Shown: positions 17,206-26,583, numbered from the stretch's first letter. The stretch is DNA of 64,000 nt from Bradyrhizobium sp. STM 3843 (GCF_000239815.1 NZ_CAFK01000198.1:60282-124281), one strand, 5' to 3'. Notes: generated by a model not told the origin, from the sequence alone. Numbers and translations: made by a program.

Positions 17206-17969
17206 GCCGCGCTCCGCCCGGGCGTAATGCCGAGATAGGCTTCCTGCACGATCGGCGAGGCGATCACCTCGGCCGGCTTCCCATCCGCGACGAGGCGGCC
17301 GTTATGCAGCACGATGATGCGGTCGGCGAGCGAGCGCACCACGTCCATCTTGTGCTCGACCAGGAGGATGATTTTGCTGGTGTCCTGCTTGAGCTTTGCG
17401 ATCAGGTCGAGCACGACGGGGACCTCGTCGATGCTCATGCCGGCGGTCGGCTCGTCGAACATGAAGACCTTGGGCTCCAGGGCCATCATCAATGCCACCT
17501 CGAGCTTGCGCTGGTCGCCATGGGAGAGCGCGGTCGCCGCGACCTGGCGTCGATTGCCGAGTGCGACCTGGTCGAGGATCGCGTCAGCGCGCGCGATCAG
17601 ATCACGGCGCGCCATCCAGGGCCGGAGCAGGTCGTAATGCACGCCGCGCTCGGCCTGCACGGCAAGGCGGACATTCTCTTCCACGCTCAAATTCGGAAAC
17701 AGATTGGTGAGCTGGAAGGCGCGGCCCAGCCCGGCGCGGGTGCGCAGCGGCGCCGAGTGGCCGGTGATGTCGGTGCCGTCGAACAGGATGCTGCCCGACG
17801 TCGCGCGAAGCTGGCCTGAGATCAGGTTGAAATAGGTGGTCTTACCGGCGCCATTCGGACCGACGATCGCGGTCAGCTCGCCCGGGCGGAAGCTGCAGCT
17901 GACGCCGTTGACCGCGACATGGCCGCCGAAGCGGATGGTGAGATCTCTGGTTTCGAGCGTGAGGGCCAT
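17202..17969 (-). CDS. livG: Branched-chain amino-acid-type ABC transporter ATPase LivG
   Basis: A 255-residue ABC ATPase starting at ATG 17969; an in-frame start at 17999 adds ten unlikely residues. Walker A is IVGPNGAGKTT, the signature region is LSHGDQRKLEVA (the LivG-type variant of LSGGQ), Walker B is VFMFDEPTAGM, and the switch is LLVEHKMD. LFPNLSVEENV and the long AERGVHYDLLRPW insertion are typical of LivG. First gene of the overlapped ATPase/permease unit; the binding-protein gene lies upstream across a palindromic repeat. Confidence 0.94.
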   Translation of the reverse strand: MALTLETRDLTIRFGGHVAVNGVSCSFRPGELTAIVGPNGAGKTTYFNLISGQLRATSGSILFDGTDITGHSAPLRTRAGLGRAFQLTNLFPNLSVEENVRLAVQAERGVHYDLLRPWMARRDLIARADAILDQVALGNRRQVAATALSHGDQRKLEVALMMALEPKVFMFDEPTAGMSIDEVPVVLDLIAKLKQDTSKIILLVEHKMDVVRSLADRIIVLHNGRLVADGKPAEVIASPIVQEAYLGITPGRSAA

Positions 17970-18044
17970 GTGGCAGCCCCAGTATGAATTTGTTGCCATT
18001 CTCCGCTCCCCGCAAATCGCTGGGGTGCGGCTGTTTCCTTGTAG

Positions 18045-18165
18045 CCGTTCTTCGAGACGCCCGCCTTCGGCGGGCTCCTCAGGACGAGGCCGTGTCTCGC
18101 GGCGAAGTCCCTAGAGCCTCGTGGTGAGGGCGCGGCGTAGCCGCGCGTCTCGAACCATGAGGCCC
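18045..18165. repeat. Palindromic intergenic repeat (family D)
   Basis: Lies between the binding-protein gene and livG. TTCTTCGAGACGCCCGCC and CCTTCGGCGGGC form one hairpin, and GCGCGGC-GTA-GCCGCGCG forms a second, followed by TCTCGAACCATGAGG. The arrangement of short GC-rich palindromes around a GAGACG/CGTCTC core is typical of dispersed repeats in Bradyrhizobium and relatives. Confidence 0.6.
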
Positions 18166-18214
18166 CGATTTATCGGTGATCAAGATGCCGCGGACTTGCC
18201 GCAGCGGCCGGACA

Positions 18215-19408
18215 TCACCGCTTGTTGCGGATCGGGATCTGCATGTCCTCGATCTTGATCTCACGCACCGGCTCGTTGACGGCCCAGGCGAGGTTCGGAT
18301 CGACCTTGACGCGGAAGTGATACATGCTCTGCAGCGCCTGGTGATCCTCTTTCCGGAAGATCATCTTGCCCTTCGGCGTATCGAACTCCATGCCTTCCAT
18401 CGCCGCGATCAGCTTCTCGGTGTCGGTCGATTTCGCCTTGGTCACCGCGGTGACCACCGCCATCGCCGCGGAGAAGCCGCCGGCCGTGAAGAAGTCAGGC
18501 GGCGCGTTGAAGCGCTTCTGGTGCTCGGACACCAGCCAGTCATTCACCGGGTTCTTCGGAATGTCATAGTAATAGTAGGTGGCTCCCTCCATGCCGGGCA
18601 GCCGCTTATAGGCGGCCAGCGCGGGCAGGATGTTGCCGCCGGTGGACAGCTCGATGCCGTAGCGCTTCGGGTCCATATCCTGCAGCTTGGTCAGCGGATC
18701 GCCGGCTCCGGCCCAGATCACCCAGATGATCTTCTTGCCCGGCTTGTCCTTCAGCGCATCGAACAGGCGCTGGCCGACGGCGGTGAAGTCGGTGGTCGTG
18801 GTCGGCACATATTCTTCAGCCCCCAGGGTCGCGCCGGTTTTCGCCAGCGCTTCCTTGAACGCGGCGACGCCGTCGCGGCCAAAGGCGTAATCCTGCGCCA
18901 AGGTCGCCACCGTCACGCCCGGCTTGCCGATCGCGACCGCATTCGAGATCGCATCCTGCGAGGAGTTGCGGCCGGTACGGAAAATATAGCGGTTCCACTT
19001 CTCGCCGGTGATCTGGTCGGCGACCGCCGGCTCGACGATCAGGATCTTCTTGTTCTCCTCGGCCACCGGCAGGTCGGCGAGCGCCGCAGCCGACGACGTG
19101 GTGCCGATGGCAATGTCAGCGCCGTCGTCCTGATAGGCTTCGGCGAGCGCCGCCTTGGACAGGTCCGGCTTGCCCTGGTCGTCCTTGGTGATGATGACAA
19201 TCTTGCGACCGTCGACCGTCATGCTGCCCTTGGTGGCGTACTCGAACCCCATGCGCAAGCCGGTCTCGGTCTGCTTGGCATAAGCTTCCAGCGGTCCAGT
19301 CTTACCGTAGATCAGCGCGACCTTGAGGTCGTCGGCCTGAGCCGATGCTGCGAGCAGCGAGACTGCGAGTCCCGAAACAATGACCTTAAGAAAATCAGAC
19401 TTTCGCAC
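18215..19408 (-). CDS. ABC transporter substrate-binding protein (LivK/amide-type)
   Basis: A 397-residue periplasmic binding protein with GTG start 19408 preceded by GGGAGG. Residues 1-25 are a signal peptide ending AASAQA. The mature protein follows the type I periplasmic-binding fold of branched-chain amino acid and related ligands: LKVALIYGKTGPLEAYAKQTETGLRMG at the front, IAIGTTSSAAALADLPVAEE, and AQDYAFGRDGVAAFKEAL. Operon context makes it the receptor for LivFGHM. This subgroup often binds aromatic or amide ligands rather than leucine, so the ligand is left open. Confidence 0.9.
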   Translation of the reverse strand: MRKSDFLKVIVSGLAVSLLAASAQADDLKVALIYGKTGPLEAYAKQTETGLRMGFEYATKGSMTVDGRKIVIITKDDQGKPDLSKAALAEAYQDDGADIAIGTTSSAAALADLPVAEENKKILIVEPAVADQITGEKWNRYIFRTGRNSSQDAISNAVAIGKPGVTVATLAQDYAFGRDGVAAFKEALAKTGATLGAEEYVPTTTTDFTAVGQRLFDALKDKPGKKIIWVIWAGAGDPLTKLQDMDPKRYGIELSTGGNILPALAAYKRLPGMEGATYYYYDIPKNPVNDWLVSEHQKRFNAPPDFFTAGGFSAAMAVVTAVTKAKSTDTEKLIAAMEGMEFDTPKGKMIFRKEDHQALQSMYHFRVKVDPNLAWAVNEPVREIKIEDMQIPIRNKR

Positions 19409-19590
19409 GAGCTATCCTCCCACGCTTTTCGGGCGTTTATGGGGGAAACTGATAGTGTGGCGGCTTGGCCGAGGTCAAGGCGCTTTCCGCGCCACAAGCG
19501 CGCCCGGCTCTCATCCCTTCGGCTCGTGTTCCGGCGCTGACATCAGCATGAGAGTTCGTCGCAAGATGATACGAAGGTGAGCGCAGGCGG

Positions 19591-21369
19591 CTAACGCCGA
19601 TAGCGGTTGGCGCGAATATGAACCGGCCGGTTTTCCTGCACCGGGCGGCTGGCCAGGCTGACGCGCGCCTCGCTCGCAAGCGGGATCGCCGGCTTCAGCT
19701 CCTCGAGGAAGATCGGCCGCGAGAAATAATAGCCCTGGGCGTAGCGGATGCGGGTGGCGGCCTGCAAATAAGCTAGTTCCTCGAACGATTCGATGCCTTC
19801 CGCGATCACGGTCATGCCGAGCGCTTCGCTCAAGGATTCGATCGCGCGGAGGATGCCCTGGCTGCGCGGTCGCTTGTGAATGTCCGTAATGAAGGAGCGA
19901 TCGATCTTGATCTCGTCGGCGGTGATGTCGGCAAGCGCTGATAGCGACGAATAGCCGATGCCGAAATCGTCGATCGAGATGCCGACCCCGATCTCGCGCA
20001 GCATCGGCAGGATCTGATCCTGGAAATGGCTGCGGGCGACGAAGGCGTCTTCGGTGACCTCGATCATGAAGCGCCGGGGGAAGCCGGTCGCCTCGATGGC
20101 GCGGACGAAGGGCCGCATGAAATCGACATTGGCGGCCTGCTTGGCCGCGACATTGATGCTGATGGTTGCCTGTGGACCGAATGCTTCGTTGATCAGGTCG
20201 ATAGATTTGACGATCTCGGCCAGCACCAGATGCGTCAACTCGTCGATCAGCCCGAGTTCGACAGCCAGGTTGACGAAGTCGCCGGGCGCCTGGATCACGC
20301 CCTCATTGTCGCGCAGCCGCACCAGCGCCTCGATGCCCTTGATCTCCTCGGTGCGGATGTCGACCTTGGCCTGGAAGGCGCAGCAGAACCGCTTTTCGAG
20401 GATGGCGAGCCGCAAGGATTGCTCGACCTTCATGCGCGCGAGCGCCTCGTGCTCCATGCCGCTGTTGAAGAACGCCAGCGCGCCCTTGCCGGCGTTCTTC
20501 ACCCGGTACATCGCGAGGTCGGCGTTCTGGCGCAGCACCTCGTAGCTCGCGCCGTGCTCGGGATAAAGGCTGACGCCGATCGAGGCCGAGGCGAAAACCT
20601 CGGCGCTGTCGATGAAGAACGGCGCGCTGAGCCGATGCAGCGTGGCCTGCAGGAATTCGGCGACCTCCTCGGCACGTTCGATCGGATGCAGCAACAGAAG
20701 AAACTCATCGCCGCTGATCCGCGACAACAAGTCGCTCTCGCGCAGGTCGCGACCGATCCGTTTGGCAAGCTCGATGAGCAGCGCATCGCCCGTGGCGTGG
20801 CCGTAATAGTCGTTGATGTATTTGAAATTGTCGAGGTCGAGAAACGCCAGCGCGAACCGGCCTGCGGCACCGCCCAATCTGACCAGATTGGTGGCGCGAT
20901 GCTCGATCACGCGCCGCATCGGCAATCCTGTCAGCTCGTCGTAATAGGCCGAGCGGAATAGCTGGTCTTCAAAATCCTTCTGCGCGCTGATGTCGGCGGA
21001 GCTCGAGAGCAGCAGGTCGCGCTCGCCGATCCGCACTGGACGGTGCGCCGTCAACAGCGTCTGTCGGCCGCGCTCGGTCGCAACCGGTTCTTCGGTTACC
21101 ACGGCCTTGCCCGATCTTAAGATTTCGCGGCAGGTCGCCTCGCGCTGCCCGATCTGGCGCGCCGCCGCCGCGGCTGAGTCTTCCGCAGTCAGGCCAAGCT
21201 GCGCGGCTGCGGCGTCGTTCACCAGCACGAAGCGGCCATGCTCATCCTGAACGGTGACGCCGGTCGGAAGCATGGTCAGAACGCCGCGCAGCAGGCTCAG
21301 CTCGGCCTCGGCCGTGACTGTGCTCTCAGCTGCACCGGAAAAAGAGTTGAAACGATCGCTGCCGTACAT
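19591..21369 (-). CDS. PAS-GGDEF-EAL protein with SGDEF active-site variant
   Basis: A 592-residue soluble protein: a PAS domain (about residues 25-125), then GGDEF and EAL domains. The cyclase motif reads SRISGDEFLLLL, with Ser in place of the first Gly, and an inhibitory-site motif RESD sits five residues ahead. The EAL domain looks complete: IEALVRL, Asn in SINVAAKQ, Glu in IEVTED, IDDFGIGYSSL, EIKIDRS and IAEGIES. Phosphodiesterase activity is therefore likely, with the GGDEF part perhaps a weak cyclase or a GTP/c-di-GMP sensor. It lies upstream of the liv operon on the same strand. Confidence 0.92.
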   Translation of the reverse strand: MYGSDRFNSFSGAAESTVTAEAELSLLRGVLTMLPTGVTVQDEHGRFVLVNDAAAAQLGLTAEDSAAAAARQIGQREATCREILRSGKAVVTEEPVATERGRQTLLTAHRPVRIGERDLLLSSSADISAQKDFEDQLFRSAYYDELTGLPMRRVIEHRATNLVRLGGAAGRFALAFLDLDNFKYINDYYGHATGDALLIELAKRIGRDLRESDLLSRISGDEFLLLLHPIERAEEVAEFLQATLHRLSAPFFIDSAEVFASASIGVSLYPEHGASYEVLRQNADLAMYRVKNAGKGALAFFNSGMEHEALARMKVEQSLRLAILEKRFCCAFQAKVDIRTEEIKGIEALVRLRDNEGVIQAPGDFVNLAVELGLIDELTHLVLAEIVKSIDLINEAFGPQATISINVAAKQAANVDFMRPFVRAIEATGFPRRFMIEVTEDAFVARSHFQDQILPMLREIGVGISIDDFGIGYSSLSALADITADEIKIDRSFITDIHKRPRSQGILRAIESLSEALGMTVIAEGIESFEELAYLQAATRIRYAQGYYFSRPIFLEELKPAIPLASEARVSLASRPVQENRPVHIRANRYRR

Positions 21370-21519
21370 GCGCCGATTGTGCGCAGTTCCCGCTTCATTT
21401 TAGTTAAGAGCTACGTAGAAACACGGAAACGATTGGGCGGGGTACACCGATTGGCGACGGATGCGGGTGCGTCATCGTTAATGGAGCGTCAATACGACTG
21501 CAGAATGCATACGGCGACA

Positions 21520-22491
21520 TCAGCTCGGCGGGACACGACACTGCATGGTGCAGTGAATGCCGGTCCTGAGAAAGGTGGTTTCGGTCGATCCGTCGAATGC
21601 CGACAGCGCCGCCTTCAAAAGCTTGGTCCCGAAGCCGGGCTTTCCGACGTGTTCGATCGGTGGCCCTTCGGTCTCGTCCCAGGTGAGACTGAGGCGCTCA
21701 TTCTGCGTCGTCCAGGTCACCTGCAGCAAGCCGCATGGCGATGCGAACGCGCCATATTTCGCGGCGTTGGTGGCGAGCTCATGGATGATGAGGGCAAGGC
21801 TGACGGCGAGCTTGGCAGGCAGGAACAACGCTCCGCCATTGAGCACGAAGCGCACGTGTCCATAGGGGCCGAGTTCGGAGACCAAGAGGTCCTTCAGGTC
21901 GCAGCCGCGACCGTCGACCTTGGCGATCAGGTCATCGGCGACAGCGAGCGCCCGAATGCGGTGATCGATCGTCGCCCACACCTCCGGCTGCTCATGCAGC
22001 ACCTGGTGCAGAACGGCGTGAATGGTCGAGGTCTTGTTCTTCAGCCGGTGCTGCAGCTCGTCGACGACAAGCTTCCGATATCGCTCCTCCTCGATCAGGC
22101 GCTTGGCGATCTCGCGCTGCTTGGCCGCGATCGTGCGATAGTGGTCGATGCCCCAGATCACCAGGCCGCAGGCAACCACATAGAGCGCCAACAACACGAG
22201 TTTCGCGATATCGGATGGGCCGGCACCGAATTCGAGCAGCATGCCGAGTGCGCCGCCTGCGATCGTGGTTGCAATTCCGTAGCGCGGGCCGCCGAACGCG
22301 GCGGCGACGACCACTGCAGGAAAATAGGGCGTGAAGAAGATGTCGGGGCGGATGTGGGACAAGCCCCAGCGCAGCAGCGTCGCCACAAAAAGGCAGACCG
22401 TGGCGAAACTCGCACTCATGGCCGGCGACGGCTGCAGCTCGCCCCGCCAAGTGAGCCGGAACTCGTCGACGAATCGCCTCATCGCATCCAT
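21520..22491 (-). CDS. Membrane HWE/HisKA_2-type sensor histidine kinase
   Basis: About 323 residues from ATG 22491; starts at 22512 (TTG) and 22482 are alternatives. The N-terminal 125 residues hold about four helices resembling the DUF4118 sensor region (DIFFTPYFPAVVVAAAFGG). The H-box is VDELQHRLKNKTSTIHAV, the N-box IIHELATNAAKYGAFASP, and WDETEGPP plus GKPGFGTKLL complete an HWE-type kinase with no classic F-box. Such kinases often feed general-stress or single-domain regulators; no partner is adjacent. Divergent from the SDR gene. Confidence 0.88.
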   Translation of the reverse strand: MDAMRRFVDEFRLTWRGELQPSPAMSASFATVCLFVATLLRWGLSHIRPDIFFTPYFPAVVVAAAFGGPRYGIATTIAGGALGMLLEFGAGPSDIAKLVLLALYVVACGLVIWGIDHYRTIAAKQREIAKRLIEEERYRKLVVDELQHRLKNKTSTIHAVLHQVLHEQPEVWATIDHRIRALAVADDLIAKVDGRGCDLKDLLVSELGPYGHVRFVLNGGALFLPAKLAVSLALIIHELATNAAKYGAFASPCGLLQVTWTTQNERLSLTWDETEGPPIEHVGKPGFGTKLLKAALSAFDGSTETTFLRTGIHCTMQCRVPPS

Positions 22492-22670
22492 CAGCCTGAG
22501 CCCCGCATCCAAATTAAGGCGGAAAGGGCAGAACTACGACAGTATCGTGGATAGGCCTCCCGTTCATCTTGTCATGCGCTACACTGCGGCATGGTTCCAA
22601 CGCGGAACCGGGGTCGTGCGCTGATCACGATGCCATGAATATGATGCAACGAATAACAAGGGAGCAGGAC

Positions 22671-23513
22671 ATGGGACGACTCGACGGCAAGGTTGCGGTG
22701 ATCACCGGAGCGACCAGCGGCATCGGCTTGCGCACAGCGGAAGTCTTCGTGGCCGAGGGCGCCAAGGTCGTCGTGGCCGGACGCCGCGTGGCCGAGGGCG
22801 AAGCGCTGGCGAAGAGGTTGGGCGCGAATTGTCTCTTCCGCCAGACCGACGTCGCCGTTGACGACGAGGTCCGCGGATTGATCGATCTCGCGGTCGAAAG
22901 ATTCGGCAGGCTGGACTGCCTATTCAACAATGCCGGAGGTCCGGCGCAGACCGGCGGCATCGAAGGGCTGGATTCCAGCCGGTTCGATGCCGCCATGGCG
23001 GTGCTGTTGCGCGGCGTGATGCTTGGGATGAAGTATGCTGCACCTCATATGAAGAAGCAGGGCTCCGGCAGCATCATCAACAATGGCAGCATTGCCGGCC
23101 GGCTTGCCGGCTTTTCGACCTCGCTGGTCTACGGCACGGCGAAGGCCGCCGTCATTCATCTGACCAAGTGCGTGGCGATGGAGCTCGGCGAGTCCGGCAT
23201 CCGCGTCAACTCGATCTCGCCGGGCTTGATCGCGACCGGCATCTTCGGCAAGGCCTTGGGCCTGTCGACGGCGGCCGCCGAAAAAACGCCGGAGACGATC
23301 CGCAACGCCTATGCGACTGCGCAGCCGATCCCGCGCGCCGGCTCGCCCGATGACATCGCCTACGCCGCGGTGTTTCTCGCCAGCGACGAGTCGAGCTTCA
23401 TCAACGGCCACGATCTCGTCATCGACGGCGCCATCACCGGTGGCCGCAACTGGAGCCAGCAGCAGCAAGGCTATGAGACGATGCGCAAGCTCCTGGGGCA
23501 GGCGGTGGAGTGA
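22671..23513 (+). CDS. SDR family NAD(P)-dependent oxidoreductase
   Basis: A 280-residue classical short-chain dehydrogenase starting at ATG 22671 with GGGAGCAGG upstream. Cofactor motif TGATSGIG is at residues 12-19, NNAG follows, and the catalytic Ser region SIINNGS precedes YGTAK (Tyr and Lys). SPGLIATG and a C-terminal FINGHDLVIDGA are standard. GRR after the second beta strand suggests NADP preference. The substrate is unknown. It converges with a P450 gene, which may be a coincidental neighbour. Confidence 0.92.
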   Translation: MGRLDGKVAVITGATSGIGLRTAEVFVAEGAKVVVAGRRVAEGEALAKRLGANCLFRQTDVAVDDEVRGLIDLAVERFGRLDCLFNNAGGPAQTGGIEGLDSSRFDAAMAVLLRGVMLGMKYAAPHMKKQGSGSIINNGSIAGRLAGFSTSLVYGTAKAAVIHLTKCVAMELGESGIRVNSISPGLIATGIFGKALGLSTAAAEKTPETIRNAYATAQPIPRAGSPDDIAYAAVFLASDESSFINGHDLVIDGAITGGRNWSQQQQGYETMRKLLGQAVE

Positions 23514-23564
23514 TAGCGCGCGCTTGCCTGACGCGCGATGCGCAGACGGACCAACGTGCAAGGC

Positions 23565-24941
23565 TCATAGTGCCTTCAGCGTCACCTTGAGTCCGTCGCG
23601 CGGTTTCGGGATCGGCCAGACCTGCCAGCTCGGCCGATAGCCGGATCCGAACGAGACCTCGACGTTTGCGAGAAAATGCCGCGCAAAGCATTTCGCCTGC
23701 ATGTAGGCGAAGTGCAGGCCGAGGCACATATGCGCGCCGCCGCCGAACGGCACCCAGGCGAAGCGGTGGCGGCTGCGCTGCGCTTCGTCGGTGAAGCGCA
23801 GGGGATCGAAGCGGTCCGGCTCGGGCCAGACGTCCTTCATGTGGTGGGTGAACATCGGATTGACGCCGACCCCGGTGCCGGCCGGAATCGCATAGCCTTT
23901 GAACGTGAAGTCCCTGATAGCACGCCGCGGCAGCGACGGCACCGGCGGCATCAGGCGCAAGGTTTCCTGGAACGCCATTTCCGTCAGCTTCATCTTCTCG
24001 AGGTGGCTCGTATCCATCGGCTCGCCCGGAGCAAGGCCGAGGTTCAAGACCTCCGCGCGCAACTTCTGCTGCCAGTCCGGATTCGCGGCCAGCTGCGCGA
24101 CAAAGGACGTGAAGGATGAGGTCAGCGTGTCGTGTGCGGCCATCATCAGGAAGCTCATGTGATCGACGATGGCCTGCGTCGACAGCAGCGCACCATCATC
24201 GTCGGTGGCGCGGCAGAGCTGCGAGAACAGGTCCTCGCCATCCCCCTTGGCGCGGCGGAGCGGCACCTGCTCGGAGAAATAGGCCACGACTCGCTTGCGT
24301 CCCCTGACGCCGCGCGCCATCTGCGTGCCCGGCAGCGGCCTGCGGATCGGGGTGACCGCGGCGGCCACCATGTCGATGAAGGCACGGTTGATGGTCTCGA
24401 CCTCGGGCCCGAGCTCGGTGCCGAGAAAGGCGGTGGCCGCAAGATCGAGCGTCAGCTGCTTGATCGCGGGATAGAACAGCATCTCGCCGGGCTTTGCCTT
24501 CCACTGTGCAACGCGCGCCGCGATGCCGCGGTCGAGTCCGGCGAGATAGGATTTCATCGGTCCGGCCTTGAACGCGACCGACAGCGCTTTGCGGTGCAGC
24601 CGGTGCTCGTCGAAATCCATCAGCATCAGCCCGCGCGGAAACAAGAGCCCGAGCACCGGCTCCCAGCCATGCGCCGACGAGAACAGCCTCGCTTGGTCGA
24701 ACAGCACCAGCTCGTTCGCTTCCGGCCCGAGCAGCACGATGGTGGTCTCGCCCAGCACGTGGCTGCGATAGACCAGCCCGTATTTTGCAGCATTGGCTTC
24801 GACATGGCCCTTCGGGTCGGCCAGGATCTGCAGCGTCTTGCCGATGATCGGCCAGCCCTCGTCGCCGGGAATATGGGTGAGCGAATTCCGCCTGGGCGCG
24901 GTCAGCTTCAGCGCGGGAGAGGCGACATTCTGCATCGACAT
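23565..24941 (-). CDS. Cytochrome P450
   Basis: A 458-residue P450 from ATG 24941 (GGAG seven bases upstream); a start at 25058 would add a non-family N-terminus running into the repeat region. I-helix FLMMAAHDTLTSSF holds the oxygen-activation AAHDT, the K-helix is ETLRLMPPVPSLPRR, PERF is PDRF, and the heme loop is FGGGAHMCLG with Cys ligand. There is no membrane anchor, so it is soluble and would use ferredoxin or another partner, which is not encoded nearby. The sequence resembles bacterial CYPs related to the eukaryotic-like CYP120/CYP26 cluster; the substrate is unknown. Confidence 0.93.
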   Translation of the reverse strand: MSMQNVASPALKLTAPRRNSLTHIPGDEGWPIIGKTLQILADPKGHVEANAAKYGLVYRSHVLGETTIVLLGPEANELVLFDQARLFSSAHGWEPVLGLLFPRGLMLMDFDEHRLHRKALSVAFKAGPMKSYLAGLDRGIAARVAQWKAKPGEMLFYPAIKQLTLDLAATAFLGTELGPEVETINRAFIDMVAAAVTPIRRPLPGTQMARGVRGRKRVVAYFSEQVPLRRAKGDGEDLFSQLCRATDDDGALLSTQAIVDHMSFLMMAAHDTLTSSFTSFVAQLAANPDWQQKLRAEVLNLGLAPGEPMDTSHLEKMKLTEMAFQETLRLMPPVPSLPRRAIRDFTFKGYAIPAGTGVGVNPMFTHHMKDVWPEPDRFDPLRFTDEAQRSRHRFAWVPFGGGAHMCLGLHFAYMQAKCFARHFLANVEVSFGSGYRPSWQVWPIPKPRDGLKVTLKAL

Positions 24942-25108
24942 ACGGGGGCTCCATTGGTCGGGACGGGGCGGGATGTCGTGGCGTCCATTGAACCGCGGGG
25001 GTCCACGGCTGCAATCTTCTCTGCAGCTCATTGTCACCACAAGCCTGCTGCAACTCAAGCCTTCGCGATCCCGCGGCGCGATACGCGTCCGAGCCTTGCC
25101 AGAAGAGC

Positions 25109-25490
25109 TGCCCTCTCACGCAGAGGGCACGGGGAATGCCGGGCGCTGGCCGCACCCATGGCCCGCCTGCGGCAAAAAAATGCAGGCGGCAGGTACCACG
25201 GGCTCAGCCGGGACACCCGGCATTCCCCGCGCAATGGTTTTAACGGCTGCTTCGCGTTCTCCCCGGTGCGCCGGGCTTCTTGGCCACCGTTGCCCGCGCG
25301 ACGCGTGAGCGTCATCGCAAGCGTGATACCAGCGTCGGGGTATCAGGACCGCGCGACTTGACCGTGCGCATCTCCGTCGTTCGTCGGCGTGAGGCAACCC
25401 ACGCTGCAACATCGACGCGCCCACCGCATCCCGCCTCAACGTTCGTGACGACCGCGAAGCGCCCCTCATGCGAGACGGGACGGCGATAAG
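25109..25490 (+). repeat. Long dispersed repeat, copy 1 (family B)
   Basis: About 380 bases between the P450 gene and the toxin-antitoxin genes, matching 48826-49205 with many mismatches in the same order and orientation. Shared landmarks include GGCCGCACCCATGGCCC, CGCAATGGTTT and ACGTTCGTGACGACCGCGAAGC-like ends. The flanking 24942-25108 and 25491-25688 hold no supported gene. Short Arg/Pro/Gly-rich frames in the repeat are not called as genes. Confidence 0.75.
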
Positions 25491-25688
25491 GAAAGCATGA
25501 TTTCTGATAAACGAAACAAGAATATCTTTGCGAGAAGGGCTGGACAGGGGTGATGTGGTTAAAGCGTCGGGTGAAATGAGTGCTTTGGCGCAGGGCACTT
25601 TTGCGCCGATCTCAGAGTGGTCGGCGCGACCGCGCAAGGAGTTGCGCATTTGCGCGGGAGCAATTTGCCCGTCGGATCGGCTGCGCAG

Positions 25689-26204
25689 CTATCGAGTTCC
25701 GCTGCTGCTGGTCACGGACGCTGCTATATCGGCGATCGATCGAAACAGGATCAGCGGATCATCTTTCGATGCGATGAAGCCCCGCCGTCGCCAGAACGCA
25801 GCAGCTTCGGTGTCGACGGCATTGACGATCAGCGCGCGGCCGCCGATCAGGCCAGCGGCCGCGACACAGCGTTGCAGCGCGTGCTTGAGCAGGCCACTGC
25901 CAATGCCCTTGCCGCCCCAATTCCGATCGGTTGCGAGCTGGCCTAGCAACAGACAGGGAACGGGATCCGGCGGTTGGCCGGTCCGGATCGAGCGCGGCAT
26001 CAGGGAGGGCACGATGGCCGTCGGAGCGAGGCCATAATAGCCGACCACGCGGAGCGCCTCGTGGACGACAAGGACTGCGGTAAATCCCTTTTGCTGGTTG
26101 GAAAGCGCCCGCGTCTGCAACCAACGATCAAGCGACGGCTTGCCGCAGGAAAAATGAGTCACATCGTGATCGGCAGTCAACGGCTCGGGGGTCGAGATTG
26201 CCAC
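25689..26204 (-). CDS. GNAT toxin of a DUF1778/GNAT toxin-antitoxin pair
   Basis: A 171-residue GNAT protein of the TacT/AtaT kind: N-terminus PLTADHDVTHFSCGKPSLDRWL, acetyl-CoA loop NWGGKGIGSGLL, and FWRRRGF near the C-terminus, where these toxins carry catalytic and substrate contacts. Known members acetylate the amino group of aminoacyl-tRNA and block translation. It lies 17 bases after the DUF1778 antitoxin gene on the same strand, the standard order. A Phe-Trp replaces the Phe-Tyr often seen before the final GF, so the catalytic Tyr should be checked by alignment. Confidence 0.9.
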   Translation of the reverse strand: MAISTPEPLTADHDVTHFSCGKPSLDRWLQTRALSNQQKGFTAVLVVHEALRVVGYYGLAPTAIVPSLMPRSIRTGQPPDPVPCLLLGQLATDRNWGGKGIGSGLLKHALQRCVAAAGLIGGRALIVNAVDTEAAAFWRRRGFIASKDDPLILFRSIADIAASVTSSSGTR

Positions 26205-26221
26205 AGCTCAACCCTCGGCTC

Positions 26222-26536
26222 TCACCTCCGGGCCTTCGGCCTGACGCTCGGTTTGGCATCTTCCCAGGGGGCTGTGCGACGAAACAGCTCGACGATCTCG
26301 GGCACGGGAGTCGCCGGCCCAGACAGGGCCGCCATGAAAGCCTTGAAGCCGGCGGGACTCATGCGAATGGGCGCGGTTTCCATCAGCACGTCCTCCGCTG
26401 CGCGTACTGCCGCATCGCGCACGAAGTCAGTTCGCGAGCGTCCACGCAAGGACGCGGCGCGATCGATCATGGCGATGTCGGCTTCCGGCAGCCGCATCGA
26501 TAACGGATGCTCTTTGCGCTTGATCGCTCGGGGCAT
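26222..26536 (-). CDS. DUF1778 (TacA-like) ribbon-helix-helix antitoxin
   Basis: A 104-residue antitoxin. The N-terminal ribbon-helix-helix (HPLSMRLPEADIAMIDRAA, then RSRTDFVRDAAVRAAEDVL) binds operator DNA. The C-terminal segment (MSPAGFKAFMAALSG, PEIVELFRR) is the toxin-neutralising tail. It is preceded by GAGGAG and by a good sigma70-type promoter at 26555-26583. It would neutralise the downstream GNAT toxin and repress its own promoter with it. Confidence 0.92.
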   Translation of the reverse strand: MPRAIKRKEHPLSMRLPEADIAMIDRAASLRGRSRTDFVRDAAVRAAEDVLMETAPIRMSPAGFKAFMAALSGPATPVPEIVELFRRTAPWEDAKPSVRPKARR

Positions 26537-26554
26537 GACTAACTCCTCGGAGGT

Positions 26555-26583
26555 ACTATAACGGTCTGTAGTGCGTTTTGCAA
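26555..26583 (-). promoter_or_regulatory. Promoter of the toxin-antitoxin operon
   Basis: On the minus strand: -35 TTGCAA (26578-26583), a 17-base spacer, then -10 TATAGT (26555-26560). The start codon is at 26536, so the leader is very short and the GAGGAG ribosome site (26543-26548) lies at about the transcription start. The antitoxin operator is expected to overlap it. Confidence 0.7.

Noticed and set aside
17202..17969. Non-standard ABC signature LSHGDQ in LivG as a possible defect
   Set aside because: Variants with LSHG or LAHGDQ are normal in LivG-type ATPases.
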